64,000 bases of DNA, taken from the NCBI GenBank assembly GCA_036346225.1, contig JARFIW010000108.1:3410001-3474000 (forward strand). The letters are read 5' to 3'. The position numbers and the translations under genes were made by a program. The stretch comes from Platerodrilus igneus (Eukaryota > Arthropoda > Insecta > Coleoptera > Lycidae). Shown in pieces: positions 1-8,745 of this stretch (the stretch's first letter is position 1; each line of letters opens with the position of its first letter). The notes beneath the pieces were generated by a model. It ran no database searches. It was given only the letters and a program-made list of their open reading frames with translations, and had not been told where the DNA came from.

Positions 1-44
1 TTTACAATAGGAAAATGACCCCTGGCCACGTGCATGTTTTAAAT

Positions 45-114
45 AATATAAAGTCGGGAGTGTGATGTGCATAATCGTGCACGATTACGCACATTACAAT
101 CTCGACTTTATATT
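45..114. repeat. 70 bp near-perfect palindrome without spacer
   Basis: Two 35-base arms pair around a centre at 79/80 (GTGCAC). Pairing position by position I count about four mismatches (57/102, 60/99, 64/95, 71/88). There is no loop. The outer ends read AATATAAAGTCG and CGACTTTATATT. It lies about 600 bp downstream of the mRpL16 stop codon. No gene or known element explains it; it could be a tiny foldback element or a cruciform-forming site. Confidence 0.85.
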
Positions 115-521
115 TTTTACAATGTTTAGATTATAGTTGACATCATACTCATTTAAAACTACTGTTGCTGTTGAATTATTTGAATGTTTTTTAAACTTGA
201 AGACATCGGTGATATAACTTATTTATTTGTTAACAGAATAAAGATAACCGTAGTTGTTGCATCTGTGAGAATGTGTTACTGAACTCTGTTCTCTTAGTAG
301 TTAAACAATCGTAGACCCGATAGGGCTGATGTTGTGCGCTGTCTTCTATATTGTGTAGTTCTAGAGCAGGAATGAGATGCGACCACAGCTGACAAAATTA
401 AACTAAAGCATTCAACATTCATATTCGAAGCGTACATTATGACAGTAAAAAGACATACTAACCGAAGAGCACTTACAGAAATTGAATTATGGACAAAATT
501 TTATATTTTGTGTTGATAACG

Positions 522-527
522 TTTATT
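522..527 (-). promoter_or_regulatory. candidate poly(A) signal of mRpL16
   Basis: The minus strand reads AATAAA about 190 bases after the mRpL16 stop codon. The position is plausible for 3'-end processing, but in AT-rich DNA this hexamer also occurs by chance. Confidence 0.35.
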
Positions 528-713
528 TCAATTTTTATGTTTTACAATTAATGAATTAAAAAATTTGAAATCAAAATGAAATAATCACTCAAAAACTAAA
601 ATTTCTCCAAGATTGGTTTTGATTTTGCAAATGTCACGTTCGATAATTTTGAGTTCGACCACGCAGGACTTCGTTATAAACACATAACATTTAAACAAAT
701 AAGAATTTAACAT

Positions 714-1632
714 CTAAATATATTTACAAAACCATTTATAATCGTATGATGATATCCACGAATGGCAACCGCCCATGTTATTCTGAATAGCATACTTCAT
801 AGTATAAGGATTCAAATTCCTCTTTTCATCATCAATCTCTTGCAATCGTCGTTTCTCTAACAGCTCGTGTGATACAGCCATTGCTTTACATGGCAATTTC
901 ATCGCTATTTTGTGTAGAAAATCCTGTACTTCTGCAAAATCACATTTACCACCTAATTCCAATACGATACGTCCTAAATAATATTATTATTTCCATATGA
1001 TTGCACAAAAAATGAATAAGAAACCTGCTTTTATAGGCGTTACATAATGATCAATTGCACCTTTTCCACCACCCATTCTTTGTCCCTGTCCTTTTTTTGT
1101 TACAGGTTGCCATGGCGCATCAACTCGCCAAATAGCAAACATGCGTTTCATATCAAGTTTACGAGCAATGGCAAGTCGCATCATTTCAAAGTGTGTCCAT
1201 TTTAAACGAGCACCACCCAAAGCCTTGAAAATTGTTTACATTAATATGTATTAACGGTTCACAAAGAAATTACCATAATACCGTACTGCTTATATAATAA
1301 AGTATTGTGTACCAATTCTGGTCCTCGCATGTATCGTAATCGCTTTTGCATTTTGGGTACTTTAACACCAGGAGGATATACAGGTGCTCGATCAATTATA
1401 GTTAACCTTGGTCTTTCGGGAAATTTTATGTCTAAAACGTAATAAATTAGGAATATGTAACAACAAGACTTTGCTACTGACGATCATAGGAAGGAGAAGG
1501 ACCCAAGTGCTTCACTCCACAAACTTGAATCCAAGGTATTTTGATCGCTGAAAATTTTAAGCTTTAGTGCGTAAACTTAATTTTCAAATAGTACCCACCT
1601 TTTAAAAATGCCCCTCGCGTTAGGAAATTCAT
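714..1632 (-). CDS. mRpL16: mitochondrial ribosomal protein uL16m (mRpL16), five exons
   Basis: This is the large-subunit protein uL16 of the mitochondrial ribosome, which sits near the tRNA-binding centre. Exons on the minus strand are 1632-1599, 1547-1482, 1431-1274, 1223-1025 and 973-714. The four introns are 50-51 bp with GT-AG ends, and the joined frame is open for 238 codons, the usual length for insect mRpL16. Family signatures in order: [14 protein letters not shown] near residues 60-73, [16 protein letters not shown] near 93-108, [20 protein letters not shown] near 115-134, then [19 protein letters not shown] near 135-153. The conserved RMGxGKG loop approaches the peptidyl-transferase centre in bacterial uL16. 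The short N-terminus ([11 protein letters not shown]) is basic and hydrophobic and could be a mitochondrial targeting sequence. I chose the ATG at 1632 because it opens this presequence and is followed at once by a consensus donor (AAAG|GTGGGT). I see no frameshift or stop, and the gene looks functional. Confidence 0.96.
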
Positions 1633-2782
1633 TTTACCTTCTAGATATTTCACAAATATACCCTAAATTATAAATACGAAAACGTTAAATCATTACTTAT
1701 TCTTGTTAAGTATTAAATAGCTTAGATAGGGTTAAATGCTTATTTTTTTGAGTAAAATTATTAAACCCGCACTAATGTAAGGTTAAGTTTGTAAAATTGT
1801 CGATTCTCAAACCGGCAGTGGAAATGTCAATGCTTTTTTTGTAGTTATGTAAATTAATATTCGATTGCTTCCTGTATGAGCATGAATTAACCAATCAATT
1901 ACTAATCGGTTTTATCTGATTTTAAACAGCGTTCCAGGTATGTCTTAATTATCACATAAACGATCTTTAGCGTCATATTTTACCCGAATACATATTTATA
2001 AAATTCCAAGTTTTAAATATAAGAAAATTTTTAAATGTTAAAAAAGCATAAGTTCTTTGTACACATACCTAGTAGTTTCTAAAATAGTATAAGTAAGTAT
2101 TATAGAGCACTGAAAAAAGACAGTGACAAACCGAAACGTCTATTTTGTATTATCGAAACCTATTTTTGTCAATTACAATTTAAATCACGAATTTCAAAGC
2201 AAGATTTGGGTTTGAAACCTAAGAAAATCATATGAATATATTTTTTGTAATACAATATTTAGATTTACCAAGTCCACAAAAATCACTATTACTGTACACA
2301 CACACATAAAAATATACGCTTCAAAAAGCTTCACAAAGAGTCTAGTTTGTATTATTATGGGATTTCTAATCATTAATTTAAAATATATTGCACGTGGTTG
2401 TATAAAATAGTTTTAGCATCAAGGGGAATTACACTTTGTAATTTAGTTGTATAATAGTTCATGTGAATTATCCTTGGGGCTTTATGGAATTAGTTTTTAT
2501 TACTAAGTATTTTGCGGTGTAGACGTTTCCAATGATTTGAAAGAAAAATGCGTCATTTTTCAACCAATTAGAATGCGTTACCCTCAAGGAAGGATTAACT
2601 AGTTAAGAAAATAACGGCGACTATTATGGCATTCAACACGTAACTACCTTATCTTAAAGAACTGTAGAGTAATGATTTATAACTTAAAGTAGTGAAGCTC
2701 ACCTGTCTATTTCCTACCTTAATTATTTTTGTATCTCTTGTAGGTATTGTCGGAGGCTTTCACGGCCGGAGTCATTATAAAT
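1633..2782. other. AT-rich intergenic stretch, no gene seen
   Basis: No coding frame or repeat is recognised. The mRpL16 promoter should lie in the first part, just upstream of 1632, but I see no clear core-promoter motif. Confidence 0.5.
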
Positions 2783-3238
2783 ATTAATGGTTCCGTGTTG
2801 GGACCGTGTCATTTTATAAATTGAGGTCGACGTTTTGCCCACTTTTGTAAGGGCTTCATCAGGACAAGAAAAGAAAATAAAATAATAAAAAATATAAAAA
2901 AGATAATATTAAGCAGACAAGTTAAAGTGTAAAGAGAGTTACTCGTGAACTAGCAGACTCACTAGCCCATTTAAAGCCAAAAGGTGTCTTGTGACGAAGT
3001 AACGAAGTAAGGTGTCTTGTGGCGAAGGAACTTCGCCACAAGACCCTTTTTGGCTTTGAATAGGCTAGTGAGTCTGCTAGTTCAGGAGTAACTCTTCTCT
3101 TTACACTTTAACTTGTCTACTTAATATTATTTTTTATTATTTTATTTTCTTTTTTTGTCCTGATGAAGCCCCTTACAAAAGTGGGCAAAACGACGACCTT
3201 AATTTATAAAATGACACGGTCCCAACCCGCAACCATAA
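2783..3238. mobile_element. foldback (MITE-like) element with about 210 bp inverted arms
   Basis: The left arm (about 2783-2995) and the right arm (about 3030-3238) are inverted copies. Both carry, from outside to inside, TTGGGACCGTGTCATTTTAT, a block containing GATGAAGCCC, an A/T-rich tract, and CTAGTGAGTCTGCTAGTT. The centre holds a tandem of GGTGTCTTGTG units and a tight hairpin at about 3013-3045 (CTTGTGGCGAAG / CTTCGCCACAAG). There is no ORF. The outer halves resemble a dispersed insect repeat I have seen before but cannot name with certainty. Each arm contains a hammerhead-like core described in the findings. No clear target-site duplication is visible. Confidence 0.75.
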
Positions 3239-3560
3239 ATACCCTTGTAGGCAAATAACTAATTTCAGTACAAGAATTTGGATTAGATAGATGTTAATCC
3301 AACACACGCTCTGCATTCAGCAAACAAAGAAAGGCTATTGGTTTTCCAGATGGATGTAATGCTGTAAGACAAAGGATTCATTACTTGGCTTTGCCTAACT
3401 TAATTATTTAACTGGACAAAAGGTAAGTCTATTCATAATCAAATTGCATGAATAATTTGTAGGTAAAGTAAATATGGTGTTTGTAAACCATGTGAAACCG
3501 ATTACGCCCTCTGTACGGGCAAGCGACTACTATAGTATCTTTTCCCTTTGTATTGACAAG

Positions 3561-3600
<40 letters not shown>

Positions 3601-5634
3601 GTGTGCACGCACACACACACACACACAATGTCATTTGATTATCTTGTTATTGAAAATATTATGTTAATCGCTACATTATTTGTACTTGCTGACCCATAAG
3701 TCACGACGAAGTTTTAGTTAGTTACTATTTCTCTAATTCTTAATTTCCTTTAGTCATTTAAAGCTTATAAAAGAGAACACATCTTGGAGATTATTTTACA
3801 TTATGAATGAAAGATGACATTTTCTAAATGTTCTTCATTTGCAACTTTGCACCGATGTTCTCTTTTGTTTGCATGATTTATTATAGATTTTAGTGTCTGT
3901 GACTCTATTGCCCTAATTTCTCTAGTTCTGGAAATGTTCTAGGTTTATTAACGACTACTCTTTCTTTCAGCGTCCCTCATAAATAGAAGACAGGGGCCAT
4001 GAGATCTGGAGACCGTGGAGGCTAATCATTGAACATCGTCTTGAATTATTCATTCGCCTCAAATGGTCCTTGAAACTTGCAGTCTGGTTTCAGCTGTTTG
4101 GCTGAAACTACATTCCAGGCCTATTTTCCACTGCAGGTTTTACAAAATTTTCAAGCATTACCCGATGTCGTTATCCATTTTCAATCACTGCATTACCATT
4201 CTTATTTATTTATTTATTTGTTTATAGTGATCACTACAAACAAGCAATGCCCTGGACCAACTTAACAATAATTATAAACCCAACTTAAACAATCTGCAAT
4301 GTAGAGAGACGTTAATCAACGCTTACGTACACACAAAAACACACACACACACAACAAATACCCTTATCACACCCGCGCTCGTGCACACACCCGCGTGCGC
4401 ACACACACACACACAGGACACATGCACATTTACAAAAGGCAAAGGTCGAAGAAAAGTAAAGATATTTAGAGTTACAGGTCGTCATAGCAGTGCGACAGGG
4501 CTAAGCACTACACTTTAGCAGGTAAAGTGTTTAAATGCGTGCATGTCATAGTTATAAGAGTTGCAAGATGGAAACAACGTCCAATTTATTGCTGCCCATA
4601 ATTACAATGATTTAACACAATTTTTACGAACCCATTATAAGCAACAGTAAAATCGAGACCGGTATGAGCACTGATTTCGTTGATTAACGTCTGCATCACC
4701 AGTAAAAGACAATAGAAAGTACAGAAGACGCGTGTAATATAAAAACTGTGGTGTTCCTTGTCAAACAAAAAAGTCCGATGGTCTTGTTATGCGTTATGTC
4801 TTGTGTTGTTTTTCTACAACAAGCTGTGCATTTGAGAGGGTGTAATTCGTGATGTTACAAAACCACAAAGTACAGTTACAGTAGTAAATCGCGTGCTCGT
4901 CTAGAAGGCGTAATAATATTGCATACGTTTTACAACATGCAAATCAACGATAATCAAGCTTACTTTTGGTCTATCTAAATAATCAAGTTAAGTTGAAGCG
5001 TATTAATAAATCCTTTATATATTACGACACTTGTAAAGACTGGAATGCTACTAATATGTTTGCTACGTACCTAAACGTAGCCGGAAGAAAAGTAAATACC
5101 AGGCAAAATTGGAACGTAACATGTTGCCTATGTATTCTGTGTCATGGATCAAAATCTTCTTCTATAACAGATTTATTTAGCGGAGTTCATTATTTAGATA
5201 CAAAATTAAACAGAGAAAACAGGCAAGAGATACGATAGGGGGAATATGAAGGAAAATCGATGGGACATTCTAAACACTCAGACACTACTGCCTCAGTTCT
5301 TCAAGATAAGGAAGATACGTTCAGAATGAATGCTGGTCACCGTTGTTTTCAACTTGTACACCACTCGCTTCTACATATACCTTCTCATTGACCAGGACAA
5401 CGATGCATATCCTTTTAAACCATGTGAAACGTATACACCACAAAATTACATAATAACGGATCATTTCCCATAAACATTAGTGGGAACTTATATCACATTA
5501 ATGTGCGTAAATATTCTAGATTCTAATACTTTTTTAAACAACTACGTGTAATATACTTAAATTAATAATTAGAAATTCCCTAACATAATTATTAACTCGA
5601 ATCTTTAAGAAACGATATTGAAGCGTAACACAAT
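3239..5634. other. intergenic, low-complexity tracts, no gene recognised
   Basis: It contains (TA)n at about 3561-3595 followed by (CA)n at about 3609-3627, and further CA-rich tracts at about 4331-4355 and 4389-4415. A 90-codon open frame at 4966-5238 matches nothing I recognise. No splice-linked coding series is visible. Confidence 0.5.
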
Positions 5635-6110
5635 GCTCTAAATTATACAGTTTTGCTGATTTACAAACCCATTTAAGTTAAAATGAGCTTTATCGGTCAT
5701 AATAAAATCAATAAAAAATCGTTTTCTTCTCTTGTCAATCATTAAAATCGTGCAGCGCAGTTTGGGCATCGCGGATAATCCGCAAATTCTTAATTCCTGC
5801 GCCATTTGAGTCTTACATGGTAAGAGATGCAAACCGTGTAAAATCCGCTGCAGTGAGGTAAAGTTAAATAGCTTGCCTCCGAATTGACGTCTCTGGTTTT
5901 TCTTCGATATTCTCCTTCACACGATCTACGGTCAATTCTGTTCTAACTCTTTGTGGTCTCCTGGTACGTAACAGATCAGTTACCGAACCTTGTTGTTGTA
6001 AACGAGTAATTAAGGAACGAATCATTGATTTCGAAGTGCAACTCCAACACTTAAATACGATGATGTGCTCGCTGCGTTCTAACAATTAAACGCTGCTTTT
6101 CAAAGTAAAA
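5635..6110 (-). pseudogene. decayed mariner/Tc1-like transposase, N-terminal half
   Basis: Minus-strand reading, 5' to 3' of the gene. Near 6105-6060 is a decayed start (EKQRLIVRTQ). At 6085-5864 lies a helix-turn-helix region with RSLITRLQQQGSVTDL, RRPQRVRTELTVDRVKENIE and PETSIRR. At 5832-5638 is the beginning of the catalytic domain, with KTQMAQEL, a MIDKRRKRFFIDFI stretch, and TDKAHFNLNGFVNQQNC, where TD corresponds to the first acidic residue of the DDE/D triad. This arrangement matches insect transposases whose HTH is followed by a DDE domain. The rest of the catalytic domain is missing and the segments are separated by frame breaks, so it is dead. The 5' end of the same element occurs again at 7788-7915. 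Confidence 0.8.
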
Positions 6111-6270
6111 CTAAACGATTTTGGTGCGTTGTAGAGTACCTATTATTCAATGTAGTACCTCCGGGTGGAGCATTGGAGACGTGGCCGCAAGTAAAGCGGC
6201 CCTTATTCAAATTAAAATGTAGAGTACCTATTAAAATTTTCCAAACTACTTGGTACGATATCTGAAACAA
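6055..6270. repeat. transposon end, copy 1 (interrupted by a 73 bp insertion)
   Basis: This segment aligns in direct orientation with 7788-7915. Shared blocks include GTTCTAACAATT, TAGTGCGTTGTA or GGTGCGTTGTA, and AACTACTTGGTACGAT followed by CTGAAACAAAAGA. The alignment is broken here by the insertion at 6146-6218. It is the 5' end and flank of the minus-strand transposase element. Confidence 0.75.
6131..6233 (+). mobile_element. 73 bp two-hairpin retroposon with 15 bp target-site duplication (copy A)
   Basis: A perfect 15 bp direct repeat, GTAGAGTACCTATTA, lies at 6131-6145 and 6219-6233. The 73 bp between begin with CAATGTAGTACCTCCGGG, continue through GCATTGGAGACGTGGCCGC and AGCGGCC, and end in an A/T-rich tail. 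Hairpin 1 pairs CAATG with CATTG and ACC with GGT around the TCCG loop. Hairpin 2 pairs GGCCGC with GCGGCC. The related transposon end at 7788-7915 has no such insert at the matching place, so it serves as an empty site. A second copy with its own duplication is at 28859-28958. I infer insertion by target-primed reverse transcription. Whether it is a complete tiny element or a 5'-truncated SINE or LINE tail is open. Confidence 0.8.
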
Positions 6271-6590
6271 AAGAAAATAGAAATAAAATAATTAAAATGG
6301 TTATAAAAAGTCCAAACGCCGTCTTGATTATGGGCTATCCAATATTTTCATATTTTTTATTGTATTTTGATATTAAATCTTATAATAATTGCGGTATTGG
6401 AAATTGAATAAGTTTATAATGAAAACGGTCGTAGTTTATGCATGTTAATCTCAATTATATTTATTCTAACTTACATGGTAGTGTGTTTAGACAACGCCGT
6501 AACAAACGGCTTAGTTTAACCTCAATCTGTCAAAATTTTTGTTTACAGCTTTTATACATTTGTGACCTATTTGTTGTTTATTTACAGAAA

Positions 6591-7375
6591 ATGACTTCAG
6601 AATCACAACAAAATCATGAAATATACCACGAACGACAAGTAAGAGAGCTATGCGCATTACACGCATTAAATAACCTATTTCAATCAAAAGGCTTTTTTAA
6701 AAAATTAGAATTAGACCATATTTGTCATTCACTTTCACCTAATGTATGGATAAATCCACACAAGTCGTTATTAGGACTCGGAAATTACGATATAAATGTT
6801 ATTATGAAAGCTTTACAAAGTAGAGGTTATGAAGCAATTTGGTTTGATAAACGCAAGTAGTAGAATTTATTGGAGTTTATATTGCATGCATAATTAATGT
6901 ATTATTTTAGAGATCCGATATGCTTGAATGTAGATAATATTTTTGGTTTTATCCTAAATGTGCCAACCGATTATAAATTAGGCTTCGTAACGATACCATT
7001 ACATCGACGACATTGGATTGCACTAAGACAAATAAATGATAATTATTATAATTTGGATTCGAAGTTTCAAACGCCGGTTATTATAGGAAATGTATATTTT
7101 AATAGCATCTAAGAATTTTACTTATTCATTTATGATTTTAGAAATTTGATTTAATAGAGTATTTGAAAGAACAATTAGAATCAAAAGAAAAAGAGCTGTT
7201 TTTAGTTGTGGCATCTGAAGTAGATAAGACACAAACCTGGTTATCTAATCAAGCAAAGTATTGTACGAACGTAATTGAAAAAGATGTCGAAATAGTACAA
7301 TTAAAAGACATTATGTGTGATGGTGTTAATGTGACAATTAACCCTCTGTGCAGTAATAAATCAGGTGGTCGATAA
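6591..7375 (+). CDS. Josephin-domain deubiquitinase (JOSD1/JOSD2 type), three exons
   Basis: A cysteine protease of the Josephin family, which removes ubiquitin; it is related to ataxin-3 and to the short Josephin proteins JOSD1 and JOSD2. Exons are 6591-6856, 6911-7091 and 7142-7375, with introns of 54 and 50 bp, giving 226 codons. Visible active-site motifs: [16 protein letters not shown] with the nucleophile Cys21, HRRHWIAL with the catalytic His123, and YYNLDSK with the third residue Asp138. The alternation [13 protein letters not shown] and GYEAIWFD is typical of the fold. The protein is longer than mammalian JOSD2 (188 aa) because of a C-terminal tail of about 40 residues of unknown role. 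I prefer the ATG at 6591: an in-frame ATG at 6438 would add a hydrophobic, unrelated leader, and TTTATTTACAG ending at 6587 looks like the acceptor of a 5'UTR intron. No ataxin-like UIM or polyQ tract is seen. It lies between two direct copies of a transposon end but looks intact. Confidence 0.95.
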
Positions 7376-8745
7376 GGTGTTCTATTTGGCTGTAACGCCA
7401 AATTGTTTGGATACAATTTTAATATATAATAACAAGCCGTATACTTGTAACACATCTTTAAATTTATCTGAATGTGCCTCGTAATGTCTAAAGATATCAT
7501 TTGCATGTATAACAAATAACGAAGATGGATTACAAGTAATATGGTGACCTTTTTATGTAATTTTTTTACAATGACACAGCTACCTAAGCAATGTGTAATG
7601 TGTATTAATTATTGGTATATGAAAGATGTGTACAAGGACTCAAATTCCTTTTAAGAAGATAAATATTTTGGTGGTCGTGTATGTATTTTGATTGGAAATG
7701 GCTCCCTGAGTGCAAATATGTTATAGATTTTTCACAAATAAGCCCTTAAAAAATTTTAAGTTCATACTGAAGGTTCAACTCTGACGTTAGTTGACGATAT
7801 ACTCGATGTGTTCTAACAATTGAATGCTGATTTTCTAAGTAAAATTGAATATTTTAGTGCGTTGTAAAGTAGTGAATTTAAACTACTTGGTACGATTACT
7901 GAAACAAAAGACGGAATTAACATAAATAAAAAGTTATCAAAAGCTGTTGTGGAAATTATTTAAAAATCACATGTTGTGCATATCAAGTTTTACTTGCATT
8001 TGCTTTGATCCCACCTTGCTTCTACTTTTAAAAAGAAAAGTTGCATCGTGTTTCGCTGTTTAATCAGGTATTTATGTTTAAATTTTTTTTCTCTTTCAAT
8101 TTGAATTCTAATTTATGTTCTATTTAGATTATGGCCTCTTGCATCTTTGTGTAAGAAGTATAATCGTGGTCTGTTTGTAGTGGTTTTGAACGCAGCGAGT
8201 TAAGGTTTGTGGCTTGGGAGCGGCCTTTTTAAAAACCATTTCCAAACTTCTTAACAATTTGTTTTATTATACAGAAATTAATGATGAAATTTTACAAAGC
8301 TTGAATTAAAATTATTCTAAATCCGAAAATTAATATTAATTGTACTAAAATGAGTAATCTAATGAACTGTAATGCTAAAGCTGATCGATGGATTAACTGT
8401 CGTCGACTGAGGCTCCCGGGCTTTTTATATTATCCCTACCCCCTCACATGACTGTGGGAACTTGCAGATCTCATGTCTGCTTACACTTAATACTATTTAT
8501 AAATACAATGTTGTAATCTTAATTTCTAAGTGATCACAGTACCTGACCGCCTGTGACCTGACATCTGCGATACAAAGTAGCGTTTACGTTCCCATGAACG
8601 TTAATAAACTGTATAAATTGTCTTTGATTTACTTTGTTGCACTTCACTTAGCACTTTCTTAATATTTCTAACAATTTCCTAATTTATTCTGTTTTTTTTA
8701 TACATATATCAATTGGGGATACATAACTAGCGTAAATAATTATTG
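7376..8745. other. 3' flank of the Josephin gene and intergenic DNA
   Basis: It contains the second transposon-end copy at 7788-7915. Otherwise I see no gene; no convincing poly(A) signal stands out close to the stop codon. Confidence 0.5.
7788..7915. repeat. transposon end, copy 2 (uninterrupted)
   Basis: It aligns directly with 6055-6270 but lacks the 73 bp insertion. Read on the minus strand it contains ENQHSIVRTHRV, matching the decayed transposase start near 6100. The coding homology stops where the copy is truncated. Confidence 0.7.

Noticed and set aside
3429..3626. Frames running through microsatellites (also 44508-44702, 56791-56991, 60409-60615)
   Set aside because: The (TA)n and (CA)n tracts are open in any frame and give meaningless IYIYIY or CVCV strings.
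6438..6590. Upstream in-frame ATG for the Josephin gene at 6438
   Set aside because: The extension is unlike the family and a good splice acceptor ends at 6587, just before the chosen start.
7249..7515. Minus-strand frame opposite the Josephin 3' end
   Set aside because: Antisense shadow of the Josephin last exon and its 3' flank.
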